From Maribacter antarcticus DSM 21422 (lineage in GTDB: Bacteria; Bacteroidota; Bacteroidia; Flavobacteriales; Flavobacteriaceae), in NCBI RefSeq assembly GCF_000621125.1, contig NZ_JHZC01000010.1, positions 82,269 through 146,268 of the forward strand: a DNA stretch of 64,000 nucleotides, read 5' to 3'. Below the pieces are notes generated by a model. It was not told the DNA's origin. It did not search any database and worked only from the letters and a program-made list of their open reading frames with translations. Numbering within the stretch: the first letter of the stretch is position 1; every line of letters begins with the position of its first letter. Below are positions 1 through 8,543 of the stretch, in pieces. Position numbers and translations under genes: made by a program.

Positions 1-887
1 ATGGTACTGTCCTTGCTCAGAAAATCTGTTCAGGGGTAGCACGGTTAAAGGAACGGGAGCCCATGGGTACCGTTATAGATGTGTTACGTGGTGCGAAAAA
101 TGCACAAGTTTTCGATAAAGGCTATCAGCATGTAAAAACCTACGGAGCCATTAAAGATATTTCATGGTTAGATGTGCAACAGTACGTCATACAACTGCTG
201 AACCAAGGGGTGCTGAGTATTAATTTTAGAGAGGGTGCCCGGTTGGGACTTACGCCTTTGGCGAAGGAAGTACTGTTCTCCAAAAAATCGATACAATTGG
301 CGATTTTGGAAAAAGCACTAGATCTTAAAAAAACGCAAGGTAAAACCAAAGCAAGTAAAACGGGACTTTTTGAGAAGCTAAGAGTATTGCGGCAACAGCT
401 GGCTACCGAGCAAAACGTACCCGCTTATGTCATTTTTGGTGATGCTAGCTTAAAGGATATGGAAGCTAAACTACCTCAGAACGAGACCGAGTTCATGAAT
501 GTTACAGGAGTAGGACAGGCTAAATTAGAAAAATATGCGGAGGTTTTCCTAAAGGAGATTATTACATACAAACCTGCGAAAAAGAAATCTAATACACCTA
601 CGCATCAGCAATCGTACACCTTATTTCAAGAAGGATGTACCGTACAGGAAATAGCCGAGAAAAGAGTGCTTTCAGAAAATACAATTTATAGTCATTTGAT
701 GAAAATACATGCTGAAGGGGAGGAGCTCGACCTGCATCAGTTTATGAGTAAAGAAGAACAGGAAACCATAGCCAAAGCCAAGGAAGCACTTCCTGATGCG
801 GAAGGTTTGCGAGAATATTTTGATTATTTTGAGGAGAAAGTCCCGTATTGGAAGATTAAGTTGGGGCTCTATTTGTCAGACGGATAG
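1..887 (+). CDS. recQ: ATP-dependent DNA helicase RecQ, C-terminal part (5' end outside window)
   Basis: RecQ is a 3'-5' DNA helicase used in recombinational repair and replication restart in the cytoplasm. Only the last ~295 codons are visible. The frame is open to the left edge, so the first ATG at 63 is internal rather than the start. The visible part begins in the RQC winged-helix region (GTVIDVLRG, followed by LGLTPLAKEVL), continues with an HRDC domain at about residues 100-190 of the visible part (FEKLRVLRQQLA, VIFGDASLKDMA-like, FMNVTGVGQAKLEKY), and ends with a helix-turn-helix domain (FQEGCTVQEIAEKRVLSENTIYSHL split by a linker). This order matches the C-terminal half of Bacteroidota RecQ. 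The helicase core and zinc site lie upstream of the window. Family assignment is confident. Confidence 0.93.
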   Translation, partial: GTVLAQKICSGVARLKEREPMGTVIDVLRGAKNAQVFDKGYQHVKTYGAIKDISWLDVQQYVIQLLNQGVLSINFREGARLGLTPLAKEVLFSKKSIQLAILEKALDLKKTQGKTKASKTGLFEKLRVLRQQLATEQNVPAYVIFGDASLKDMEAKLPQNETEFMNVTGVGQAKLEKYAEVFLKEIITYKPAKKKSNTPTHQQSYTLFQEGCTVQEIAEKRVLSENTIYSHLMKIHAEGEELDLHQFMSKEEQETIAKAKEALPDAEGLREYFDYFEEKVPYWKIKLGLYLSDG

Positions 888-1108
888 AAAAAGATAGTAC
901 CAGCTAGCTATACTACAGCTCAGACTTTATAAATTCTATATGGCCATTTGAAACGTAAATAGGAGATGGTATTCATTGTGCTTACTTAAATTAAAAAGAG
1001 CAGAGGCCATCTATTGTAAGGCTTAATTAGCTCTTAACAACCTGTTTCTCTAACTATTGATTTTTTTATTACATTTAGCTTTTAATTAACCACCAAAAAA
1101 TAATAAAG

Positions 1109-1690
1109 ATGTCTGACGAGAATAAAGATTTAGGGGACGAGGCAAAAGACGCCTTGGACAACGCAAAGAAAAAAGCAGAAAATTTAGGAGGTAAGGCCAA
1201 AGATGCTGCTGATAAAGGTAAAGAAGAAGCAAAAGATTTAGGTGATAAAGCTGGAGAGGCTTTTGATAACGCTCAGGAAAAAGTAAGTGACTTTTCAGAT
1301 GATGCCAAAGAGAAAGTGAGTGATTTTGCAGATAAGGCGGAAGAAGCAGCAAAGGATTTTAAGGAAGAGGTAAAGGAAACCTTTGACCCAAACAATCCTG
1401 ATAGTGGCAAAACAGTTGCTATTATCGCACACATAACTTTCATAGGAACTATAATTGCCCTTGTGATGAACAATGGGAACAAGACAGAACTAGGAAGTTA
1501 CTATGTTAGACAAACAATAGGTATTTGGCTTATTGCTTTAGTATTGACTTGGATTCCTATTGTAGGTTGCTTTGCATTTATTATTTGTCTTGTACTTATT
1601 GTGATGAGTGTTGTCAATGCGGCCAATGAAAAAATGGTTCCGACACCTATTCTTGGCGATTATTTTCAAGACTGGTTTAAAAGTTTATAA
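1109..1690 (+). CDS. DUF4870-like membrane protein with amphipathic Lys/Glu/Ala repeat N-terminus
   Basis: A 193-residue protein in two parts. Residues 1-90 are a highly charged, helical, repetitive region with recurring units such as AKD.., KVSDF and GGKAKDAADK, resembling YtxH/apolipoprotein-like stress proteins. Residues ~95-193 hold three hydrophobic segments (IIAHITFIGTIIALV, IGIWLIALVLTWIPIV, FAFIICLVLIVMSVV) in the pattern of the DUF4870 membrane domain. No signal peptide precedes them. The function is unknown; the tail may lie along membrane or nucleic acid. The gene stands alone with a 220-bp upstream gap and its own terminator at 1698-1727. Family assignment of the C-terminal part is from pattern recognition only. 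Confidence 0.75.
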   Translation: MSDENKDLGDEAKDALDNAKKKAENLGGKAKDAADKGKEEAKDLGDKAGEAFDNAQEKVSDFSDDAKEKVSDFADKAEEAAKDFKEEVKETFDPNNPDSGKTVAIIAHITFIGTIIALVMNNGNKTELGSYYVRQTIGIWLIALVLTWIPIVGCFAFIICLVLIVMSVVNAANEKMVPTPILGDYFQDWFKSL

Positions 1691-1697
1691 TTAGAAC

Positions 1698-1727
1698 AAA
1701 GACCGATTTTTATAGTCGGTCTTTTTT
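1698..1727 (+). terminator. Rho-independent terminator after the DUF4870-like gene
   Basis: An inverted repeat AAAGACCGA (1698-1706) and TCGGTCTTT (1716-1724), with a 9-nt AT-rich loop, runs into a T tract. It starts 8 bp after the stop codon at 1690 and separates this gene from the arsR operon. Confidence 0.8.
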
Positions 1728-1731
1728 ATTC

Positions 1732-1760
1732 GATATATTATCGTAATATTGCAATATATC
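1732..1760. promoter_or_regulatory. Probable ArsR operator/promoter region
   Basis: An AT-rich imperfect dyad, GATATATT (1732-1739) and AATATATC (1753-1760) with 13 bp between, lies 10 bp before the arsR start codon. ArsR/SmtB regulators typically bind such dyads over their own promoters. Self-repression by the downstream arsR is inference. Confidence 0.45.
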
Positions 1761-1770
1761 AATATAAATA

Positions 1771-2094
1771 ATGGGAATTACCAAAACACAAATTTTTAAT
1801 ACGGAACAGAATGAACTGGCAAATACGTTTAAAGTGCTCTCTAATCCGGCGCGAATTGCTATTCTGGAATTCATTAGTAAACAAGATGCCTGTATTTGTA
1901 ATGATATTGTAGAGGAGATAGGCTTGGCACAACCCACCATTTCCCAGCACCTGAAGGAACTCAAAAGTATCAATTTGATAAAGGGAGAAATTGAAGGGAA
2001 GAAAATCTGTTATTGCATCAACCTAAAAACATGGGCTGCCGTTCAAAAACGCCTGAATTTCTTTTTTAATACTACAAAAGTAAAATGCTGTTAA
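1771..2094 (+). CDS. arsR: ArsR/SmtB-family metalloregulator
   Basis: A 107-residue winged-helix repressor. The family core is present: FKVLSNPARIAILEFI, then the recognition helix region AQPTISQHLKELKSINLIKGEIEGK. The loop before the recognition helix reads ACICNDIV, giving a C41-x-C43 pair at the position of the As(III)-sensing CxC in classical ArsR (ELCVCDL). A further CC pair ends the protein (C106-C107). This supports arsenite or related thiophilic metal sensing, by analogy with the family. It is first in an operon with the DUF6428 gene at 2112 (17-bp gap), and a dyad at 1732-1760 may be its operator. Confidence 0.9.
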   Translation: MGITKTQIFNTEQNELANTFKVLSNPARIAILEFISKQDACICNDIVEEIGLAQPTISQHLKELKSINLIKGEIEGKKICYCINLKTWAAVQKRLNFFFNTTKVKCC

Positions 2095-2111
2095 TCTAAA
2101 GTGATATACAA

Positions 2112-2600
2112 ATGAAGACAAATGAATTTTTATCCATCTTAAAACAAAATGCGAACAAAGCACTTTTGTTTGAGTACGCACCTGGAAAATTGGTGGCGGC
2201 CAACTACCACATAACAGAAATTAAAAATATAACTATTGATGCCGTAGACTGCGGCGCTGGCATAGATTTTTGGAAGGAAACCATCATCCAACTTTGGGAA
2301 AGTCCGGAAGAGGTAGGTAAACGCGATTATATGCTAACCCATAAAGCTTTGGAAATTCTTAACAGAGTGGGTCGCATCAAACCTATGGAAAAAGAGGTGG
2401 AGGTGAAGTTTGAGTATAGCAATGCTAATTTTCATACCGCACAATTATTTGTTCATAGCCACATGGTGGATGGGGAACAACTTATATTTCATCTTGGCGT
2501 AACACCAACAGACTGTAAAGCTAAGGATACGTGTGGTATCCCTGTTTCGATGGAAAGTGTTTCTGATGATGCTTGTTCTCCTGGAAGTGGGTGCTGTTAA
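2112..2600 (+). CDS. DUF6428 family protein with Cys-rich tail
   Basis: A 162-residue soluble protein of the DUF6428 type, often found next to arsR in Bacteroidota. Recognisable segments are FEYAPGKLVAANYHITEIKN, AVDCGAGIDFWKETIIQLWE and FVHSHMVDGEQLIFHLGV. The last ~30 residues are rich in cysteine: Cys occurs in TDCKAKDTCG and in the terminal DACSPGSGCC. Such a tail suggests thiol coordination of a metalloid, but no activity is established for the family. It follows arsR closely and precedes a broken membrane-protein gene at 2616. The function is unknown; a role in arsenic handling is inferred from context. Confidence 0.8.
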   Translation: MKTNEFLSILKQNANKALLFEYAPGKLVAANYHITEIKNITIDAVDCGAGIDFWKETIIQLWESPEEVGKRDYMLTHKALEILNRVGRIKPMEKEVEVKFEYSNANFHTAQLFVHSHMVDGEQLIFHLGVTPTDCKAKDTCGIPVSMESVSDDACSPGSGCC

Positions 2601-2615
2601 CTTAAAACGTAAATC

Positions 2616-3180
2616 ATGGAAGTGCTATTGATTCTTGCTTCCGTTTGTCTCATACTATTTATGATTTTAGCCACTTTTGATGGCTTTTATCTTCAGATTT
2701 TTAAGTTTGCGCTTTTTAATCGAGACGAGAGTACTTTTGAGCATAAAACATACATGGTTAGGGCCATACTTTCCCATTAATCGTTTGGCACCTATTTGTC
2801 AATGAAGCTAGCTTCGGTTTATTTCTTTTGGGGGTAAGTTTGATTGTCCTCTATTTGGTTGTTTTAGGAATAGACGCGTATTCCGAAATGGAAAGCATAA
2901 AATTTATGGGCGGACTCCCGAAGTAGGAATACATCATTCATTTGTTTTCTAATTCCCTTTACTTCGCTGCATTATTCTAGTATTCGCCATGAAAATTGAC
3001 TTGGTAAATGATGGGTTGGTATTCGTCAACGCAATACCGTCATCATTTACCAAATAGGCGTTTGTAAGCTTTAATCCTACTCTTGGTGCAATCTTACTGG
3101 CTTTATTACATTTTATACTATTGGTACAGCGACAAAGTGTAATATGGAATAGCTATCGTTCAAAAATTAATTACCGTTAA
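2616..3180 (+). pseudogene. Frameshifted multi-pass membrane protein gene of the ars-type operon
   Basis: An ATG at 2616 opens 54 codons (MEVLLILASVCLILFMIL..., ending at TAA 2778-2780). The protein clearly continues in the next frame from ~2777 (LIVWHLFVNEASFGLFLLG, then VLYLVVLGIDAYSEMESIKF) to a TAG at 2924-2926, with readable sequence after it. A second shift near 2974 restores a third frame (ILVFAMKIDLVNDGLVF, then NPTLGAILLALLHFILLVQR) that has a TAG at 3055-3057 and ends at TAA 3178-3180. Joined, these give a ~185-residue protein with four or more hydrophobic helices. Two frameshifts and two stops mark a pseudogene, unless the assembly is faulty. The family was not identified. Confidence 0.75.
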
Positions 3181-3182
3181 AA

Positions 3183-3695
3183 ATGAGTAGTACTAAAAAT
3201 ATAAGTGTTAGAGTTATGACAGTGGGGGACTGGGACTCCGTAGCCACTATTTACAAAGAAGGTATTGCTACTGGCTTTGCTACTTTTGAAACCAATGTAC
3301 CATCATTTGATACTTGGGATAGAGCACACTTAGAAACGTGCAGAATCGTTGCCTTTGATGCCGAACGAATTTTAGGTTGGGCGGCACTATCCCCTGTTTC
3401 CAGCAGGTGTGTTTATGGAGGTATTGCAGAAGTGAGCGTCTACATCTCGGCCTCATCTAGGGGCATAGGAGTTGGCAAACTCTTAATGGACCAATTGATA
3501 TTTGAAAGTGAAAAGGCAGGTTTATGGACCTTGCAGTCCGGTATTTTCCCGGAAAACACAGCAAGTGCCCAACTACATAAAAAAGTTGGTTTCCGGTATA
3601 TTGGCACGCGAGAACATATTGGAAAGACTAGTGATGGTATGTGGAAAGACAACCTTCTTTTTGAACGTAGGAGCAAGGTGGTAGGAATGCTGTAA
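3183..3695 (+). CDS. GNAT N-acetyltransferase, ArsN1/phosphinothricin acetyltransferase type
   Basis: A 170-residue GNAT enzyme expected to acetylate the amino group of a small amino-acid analogue with acetyl-CoA. The N-terminal signature IYKEGIATGFATFET matches the Pat/ArsN1 group, and the C-terminal stretch GFRYIGTREHIGK..GMWKDNLLFERR is typical of arsinothricin N-acetyltransferases. The acetyl-CoA loop is SSRGIGVGKLLMDQL. Its place behind arsR and DUF6428 supports an arsenic antibiotic (arsinothricin) role over phosphinothricin. It starts 2 bp after the stop of the preceding pseudogene and ends 2 bp from the convergent olsF stop. Substrate choice is inference. Confidence 0.82.
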   Translation: MSSTKNISVRVMTVGDWDSVATIYKEGIATGFATFETNVPSFDTWDRAHLETCRIVAFDAERILGWAALSPVSSRCVYGGIAEVSVYISASSRGIGVGKLLMDQLIFESEKAGLWTLQSGIFPENTASAQLHKKVGFRYIGTREHIGKTSDGMWKDNLLFERRSKVVGML

Positions 3696-3697
3696 GG

Positions 3698-5515
3698 TTA
3701 CTCCTTTTCTTGATTTTGAGTTTCAGCTAATTTTCGCTCTAGTTCCACTTGAAATTCCTCCATAACTGGTCTAACGGTACTTTCTGGTAAGTCAGCTATT
3801 TTAATATACATGAGACCATCTACGGAATTATTAAACAAAGGATCTACGTTAAAAGCAACCACTTTTGCATTTTGCTTAATATATTTTTTAATCAATACAG
3901 GTAAACGCAAACTTCCAGGTTCTACCTCATCTATTAAACGGTCAAACTTATTTAAATCGGCCTTAGTTTCATCAAACACAAATTCCTTGTCGGCATCATT
4001 GAGCTTTACCTTAAATTCCTTTTTCGGACGTATGTATTGTGCCACATAAGGATCCCAATAATTTGATTTCATAAATTCAATCATCAATGACTTGGAGAAA
4101 TTAGAAAATTGGTTGCTTATACTTACGCCCCCGATTAAATATTTATGCTCGGGATGCCTAAGCGTGGTATGTACGATTCCCTTCCAAAGTAAAAAAAGCG
4201 GCATTGGTTTTTGTTGGTACTCCTTTACGATATATGCGCGACCCATTTCTATGGACTGGCGCATCATATGGTATAATTCTGGTTCTACCCGAAATAGGTC
4301 TTGCAGATAAAATCCATCAATACCATGCTTAGGAAATATCTCTGAACCCATCCCCATACGGTACGCCCCTACAATACACTTCTCCTCATTGTCCCAGAGA
4401 AATAAATGGTGGTAGTACGTATCAAAGACGTCTAAGTCTATCGCTTTGTTAGTTCCCTCGCCTATTGCCCTAAAGGTCACTTCTCGCTGTCTTCCTATTT
4501 CCTTTAAGATAAATGGCATATCATGTTTCTTGGCAAGGAATACTTCGTAGTTTTTACTTTGTAAGAGGCGACAGTCTTTTTCCCTCAACTTTTCTATTTC
4601 ACCTTGCATGACCTCTTTACGCATGGCTTCTGCAATCTTTTTAGGCGCTTTTGGTATTTTAAGTGTTGAAGGCAATTGATCGATTAACCGTCCCTTTTGG
4701 AAGGCATTGGAAAGGATGTAGGTTTTTCTGCGAAGAAGATAAGTAAACTCGGCTAAGCTTTCATGTTCGTTTTGGGTTTGTACTGAAATGGGCTGTCCAA
4801 TACGTACTTTCAAGGGGCGGTTGCGTTGAGAAAGTACCTGCGAAGGAATCATAGCAGTTCTAAAAATAGGGCTCCATTTGGACAAACGGTAAAACAATTT
4901 GCTATTCTTTCCGTGAAAGTATATTGGAACAACGGGGACTTGAGCCTTACGAATTAATTTCAAGGCAGCTTCTTCCCAAGGTTTGTCTACGATGAATTTC
5001 CCTTCTTTATGGGTAGAAACTTCTCCAGCCGGAAATATACCTAGGGGATGACCGTCTTTAAGGTGTTGGAAGGCCATTTTGAAACCTGCAATACTACTTC
5101 TGGCTCCTTTGTGTTCTTCGAATGGATTTACAGGAAGTACATACGGAGCTAAAGGTGCCATCCGTTCGAGTAGGAAATTAGCCATTATTTTATAATCCTG
5201 ACGTAAAGGTAAGAGCAGGCGCATCAATAAAATACCATCTATACCACCAAGTGGGTGATTGGAAATAGTAATATAGGAACCTTCTTTTGGTAATCGCTTA
5301 AAATCAGCTTCCGGAATGTCGTATTCTATTTCATAATATGCCAAAATAGCTTGAGCATAGGCCTCACAGTCTAGATGTGCTATTTTGTCATAAAAAGAAT
5401 TGATAGCAGAAATTCGCGTTACTTTCATAAGGAACCACGCAATAAAAGTACCCAGATAGCCATACTTGGATACATTAATCGCTTTTGCCACTTCTTTTGC
5501 GGTTACCAAACCCAT
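3698..5515 (-). CDS. olsF: Bifunctional ornithine-lipid-type acyltransferase (OlsF-like)
   Basis: A 605-residue fusion. Residues ~75-270 form a PlsC-like O-acyltransferase domain with SNHPLGGIDG (His87, Asp93), FPAGEVSTH and VPVVPIYFHG. Residues ~320-560 resemble the OlsB-like N-acyltransferase fold (FILKEIGRQREVTFRAIGEG, DTYYHHLFLWD, CIVGAYRMG). OlsF of flavobacteria and Serratia carries out both steps of ornithine lipid synthesis: N-acylation of ornithine with a 3-hydroxyacyl group, then O-acylation of that hydroxyl. Length and domain order fit. It lies 87 bp downstream of the aspartate kinase on the same strand. Some homologues make other aminolipids such as glycine lipids, so the amino acid is not certain. 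Confidence 0.82.
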   Translation of the reverse strand: MGLVTAKEVAKAINVSKYGYLGTFIAWFLMKVTRISAINSFYDKIAHLDCEAYAQAILAYYEIEYDIPEADFKRLPKEGSYITISNHPLGGIDGILLMRLLLPLRQDYKIMANFLLERMAPLAPYVLPVNPFEEHKGARSSIAGFKMAFQHLKDGHPLGIFPAGEVSTHKEGKFIVDKPWEEAALKLIRKAQVPVVPIYFHGKNSKLFYRLSKWSPIFRTAMIPSQVLSQRNRPLKVRIGQPISVQTQNEHESLAEFTYLLRRKTYILSNAFQKGRLIDQLPSTLKIPKAPKKIAEAMRKEVMQGEIEKLREKDCRLLQSKNYEVFLAKKHDMPFILKEIGRQREVTFRAIGEGTNKAIDLDVFDTYYHHLFLWDNEEKCIVGAYRMGMGSEIFPKHGIDGFYLQDLFRVEPELYHMMRQSIEMGRAYIVKEYQQKPMPLFLLWKGIVHTTLRHPEHKYLIGGVSISNQFSNFSKSLMIEFMKSNYWDPYVAQYIRPKKEFKVKLNDADKEFVFDETKADLNKFDRLIDEVEPGSLRLPVLIKKYIKQNAKVVAFNVDPLFNNSVDGLMYIKIADLPESTVRPVMEEFQVELERKLAETQNQEKE

Positions 5516-5602
5516 AGAAAGAGATAATTATGTAGGCGTAAAGATAGGAAAAAGCAGGAGTGAGCTATTTATTTTATATCATAATTATGTAAAACGGCAC
5601 TC

Positions 5603-6850
5603 TTATTTTACAACCAGCTGTACCGTTTCCTTTCCACGCTGTTCTAGTAGGATTTCATGTCCGTTTTGGAGCGATGCCAGAGCTTTTGCGTTAAAATGAC
5701 GTATGGTATAGAGCGAAACATTTTCGTGATGCACTATCTTAAATGTGCTTTTGAGACGGTTTAACAAGGCTTCCAAACCTCCAAACTTATTGTCCACACA
5801 AACCGAAAAACTAATAGCAGAATTTTGGATGAGGTCTACCTTCATTTTATGCTCATGAAATAGTTTAAAAAGTTCGCTAATACTATCTTCTACAATGAAG
5901 GAAAAATCAAGAGAAGATAATTTCATTAATACTTGGTTCTTTTTAACAATAAAACAAGGTACTTTGGGCTCTATTCCAACACCCTTGCCTACCGTGGTTC
6001 CATTATCTGTAGGATGTATAAAAGACTTTACGTGTAGAGGGATTTCCTTTTTTTGTAATGGTTGTAAAGTTTTTGGGTGGATTACGGACGCTCCGTAAAA
6101 CGCCAATTCTATTGCTTCAAGATAGGAAATGTTATTCAGTAGTTGTGTTTCTTTAAAGTATCTAGGATCTGCATTTAGAACCCCTGGAACATCTTTCCAT
6201 ATAGTAACGGAATCTGCATTTAGGCAATAGGCGAGTATTGCAGCTGTATAATCTGACCCTTCTCGTCCTAAGGTCGTAGTAAAGTTGTTATCATCGCTTC
6301 CTAGAAAACCTTGGGTAATATGTAAAATTTCTTTATCGATATTGGAAATGTTCTCTTGTGTTTTCTTCCAATTTACCGCAGTATCCCTATAATTGGTATC
6401 TGTCTTGATATAATTTCTAACATCTAACCAATTATTTTTAAGACCAATTTCTTCGAGGTAGGCACTGACAATGCTGGTGGCTATGAGTTCTCCGTAACCA
6501 ACTACTTGGTCATAGACAAAATTATAGTTGGGGGATTTGTTCCATGCTAAAAACCCAGTGACTTCATCAATCAGGACTTTAATATCCTTGTAAATCTTAT
6601 GTTGTGGATTAGGAAATAAGTCCTTCATAATTGCGGTATGGTAATCTACCGTATCTGTAATCTTGGATGTAATTTCCGATTTATCTTTAAAATACGTGTC
6701 AACAATAGCCTCCATTGCGTTCGTAGTCTTGCCCATGGCAGATATTACAATAAGGGTGTTCGCATGTCCTGTTTGTTTTAATACTTGTACTATATTTCTT
6801 ATGCCATCTGCATCTTTTATAGATGCACCTCCAAATTTAAAAACCCTCAT
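5603..6850 (-). CDS. lysC: Aspartate kinase
   Basis: A 415-residue monofunctional aspartokinase, which makes aspartyl phosphate as the first step to lysine, threonine, methionine and diaminopimelate. The N-terminal motif FKFGGASIKD and the nucleotide/aspartate site TTTLGREGSDYTAA are clear, as is VTIWKDVPGVLNADPR. The C-terminal ~120 residues hold two ACT-like regulatory segments (VLMKLSSLDFSFIVEDSI, DLIQNSAISFSVCVDNK). No homoserine dehydrogenase is fused, unlike ThrA. Upstream by 47 bp on the same strand is a GNAT gene, and downstream is olsF, so the three may be one transcript. Confidence 0.93.
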   Translation of the reverse strand: MRVFKFGGASIKDADGIRNIVQVLKQTGHANTLIVISAMGKTTNAMEAIVDTYFKDKSEITSKITDTVDYHTAIMKDLFPNPQHKIYKDIKVLIDEVTGFLAWNKSPNYNFVYDQVVGYGELIATSIVSAYLEEIGLKNNWLDVRNYIKTDTNYRDTAVNWKKTQENISNIDKEILHITQGFLGSDDNNFTTTLGREGSDYTAAILAYCLNADSVTIWKDVPGVLNADPRYFKETQLLNNISYLEAIELAFYGASVIHPKTLQPLQKKEIPLHVKSFIHPTDNGTTVGKGVGIEPKVPCFIVKKNQVLMKLSSLDFSFIVEDSISELFKLFHEHKMKVDLIQNSAISFSVCVDNKFGGLEALLNRLKSTFKIVHHENVSLYTIRHFNAKALASLQNGHEILLEQRGKETVQLVVK

Positions 6851-6897
6851 AAAAACTATTATTTAGTTTTGTTCCAGCTAGCCGGAAACTCATCTGA

Positions 6898-7377
6898 CTA
6901 TATATTATCGAGATACTTACCCATACTAACTTCGTTCAGTTGTACAATATCCCAATCCCGCATTACGTTTGCTCCCTTGCTTTCGTAAAAATTAATGGCA
7001 TGTTCGTTCCAATCTATCACTTCCCAGCTGATTCTTTTTACTCCTAGCTCATGACCATATTGTACAACCTTGTTTAATAGTGCTGTACCCAAGCCACTGC
7101 CCCGCATTTGTTCCGTTACAATTAAATCTTCTAAATGAAGTACGGTGCCTTTCCATGTAGAATATCTAGGATATACCAACGCCGAACCAAGGATAACTCC
7201 TTGTTGGTCTGCCACAAAACAATGAAACTTTTTTGCCGGACCAAAACCATCTGCAACCAAATCTTCCACCGTAATTTCCACGGCATCATCTTCCTTTTCA
7301 AAGACAGCTAGTTCTTTTGTTAGTCCTAGCACCTGAGACATGTCTGTTTCTAAAGCTTCTCTAATTATATAATTCAT
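6898..7377 (-). CDS. GNAT family N-acetyltransferase
   Basis: A 159-residue GNAT protein similar to the SSAT/diamine acetyltransferase-like group. Seen: MNYIIREALETDMSQVLGL, FAVFEKEDDAVEIT-like segment, the substrate/CoA region HLEDLIVTEQMRGSGLGTALLNKV, and VKRISWEVIDWNEHAINFYESKGA. I chose the ATG at 7377 because the family begins right there. An upstream in-frame start at 7536 would run across the divergent fbp promoter and start codon. The substrate cannot be told; the family includes spermidine and thialysine acetyltransferases. Confidence 0.82.
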   Translation of the reverse strand: MNYIIREALETDMSQVLGLTKELAVFEKEDDAVEITVEDLVADGFGPAKKFHCFVADQQGVILGSALVYPRYSTWKGTVLHLEDLIVTEQMRGSGLGTALLNKVVQYGHELGVKRISWEVIDWNEHAINFYESKGANVMRDWDIVQLNEVSMGKYLDNI

Positions 7378-7488
7378 ATTGTTACAAATAAAACACGAAG
7401 TTATAAATTTAAGAAATGTAAAAATGACGAAAACGTTATAGTTTAACAAAATAGCCGATATTTGTGGTCTTAATACAACCTTTTCCCA

Positions 7489-8496
7489 ATGACCAAAACA
7501 AATCAGACTCTTGGAGAGTTTATTATAGAAAACCAATCTTCTTTTAAGTATTCTTCTGGTGAACTTTCCAAACTTATTAATGCAATCCGGTTAGCTGCAA
7601 AAGTGGTAAACCATAAAGTGAATAAAGCAGGATTAGTTGATATTTTGGGAGATGCGGGGGATACTAATATACAGGGTGAGGAGCAAAAGAAATTAGATGT
7701 CTTTGCTAACGAAAAATTTATTTCTACCCTAAAAAACAGAGAAATTGTTTGTGGAATTGCTTCAGAGGAGGAGGATAGTTTTATCACTATCAATAGTAGT
7801 GACAACAATCATCAGAATAAATATGTAGTATTGATAGATCCTTTGGATGGTTCTTCTAATGTGGATGTAAATGTATCGGTCGGAACCATATTCTCAATTT
7901 ATAGACGCGTTACTCCAGTTGGTACACCAGTAATTTTAGAAGATTTTCTTCAACCAGGAAACCAACAAGTAGCAGCTGGATATGTGGTTTATGGAACATC
8001 TACCATGTTAGTCTACACCACTGGTGATGGCGTAAACGGTTTCACCTTGAATCCGGCTTTGGGAACCTTTTACTTGTCTCATCCCAATATGCAATTTCCC
8101 GAAACAGGGAGAATTTATTCGGTCAATGAAGGTAACTATGTTCACTTTCATCAAGGTGTAAAAGATTATATTAAATATTGCCAGATGGAAGATGGTGATA
8201 GACCCTATACATCAAGATACATTGGTTCTTTAGTGTCGGATTTCCATAGAAACATGATTAAAGGAGGAATCTACATGTATCCTAAAAGTAGCGTTACCGA
8301 GAGTGGAAAACTTCGTTTACTCTATGAATGTAACCCAATGGCTTTTATAGCAGAACAAGCAAATGGTTTGGCAGTTGGCGGTAGAACACGGATTATGGAT
8401 ATACAACCAACAGAACTGCACCAAAGGGTTCCTTTCTTTTGCGGAAGCCCGAAAATGGTAGAAAAACTACAAGAATTCCTTAATAAGTACCATTAA
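7489..8496 (+). CDS. fbp: Class I fructose-1,6-bisphosphatase
   Basis: A 335-residue gluconeogenic phosphatase that hydrolyses fructose-1,6-bisphosphate to fructose-6-phosphate with Mg2+. Metal-binding motifs are present: the acidic stretch ASEEEDS and [11 protein letters not shown] (Asp117, Asp120). Substrate-site motifs include [15 protein letters not shown] and GGIYMYP, and the C-terminal [17 protein letters not shown] is conserved. Length matches the class I family. It is divergent from the GNAT gene at 7377 and ends in a strong hairpin terminator at 8495-8524. Confidence 0.96.
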   Translation: MTKTNQTLGEFIIENQSSFKYSSGELSKLINAIRLAAKVVNHKVNKAGLVDILGDAGDTNIQGEEQKKLDVFANEKFISTLKNREIVCGIASEEEDSFITINSSDNNHQNKYVVLIDPLDGSSNVDVNVSVGTIFSIYRRVTPVGTPVILEDFLQPGNQQVAAGYVVYGTSTMLVYTTGDGVNGFTLNPALGTFYLSHPNMQFPETGRIYSVNEGNYVHFHQGVKDYIKYCQMEDGDRPYTSRYIGSLVSDFHRNMIKGGIYMYPKSSVTESGKLRLLYECNPMAFIAEQANGLAVGGRTRIMDIQPTELHQRVPFFCGSPKMVEKLQEFLNKYH

Positions 8497-8524
8497 AAAA
8501 GGGAGGCAATTGCCTCCCTTTTTT
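8495..8524. terminator. Bidirectional terminator between fbp and the TerB-like gene
   Basis: A 30-bp perfect palindrome: six A, then GGGAGGCAATTGCCTCCC (8501-8518), then six T. It begins directly after the fbp stop and can end transcription of fbp as well as of the convergent gene that stops at 8544. Confidence 0.88.
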
Positions 8525-8543
8525 AATTTATTTCTTCAATTCG

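Noticed and set aside
1086..1352. An 88-codon minus-strand ORF rich in Leu opposite the Lys/Ala repeat gene
   Set aside because: It is the antisense of a low-complexity coding region; the plus-strand reading has clear domain structure and a terminator.
6898..7536. Long 212-residue version of the GNAT protein
   Set aside because: The extra N-terminal 53 residues cross the divergent fbp start; the family begins at ATG 7377.
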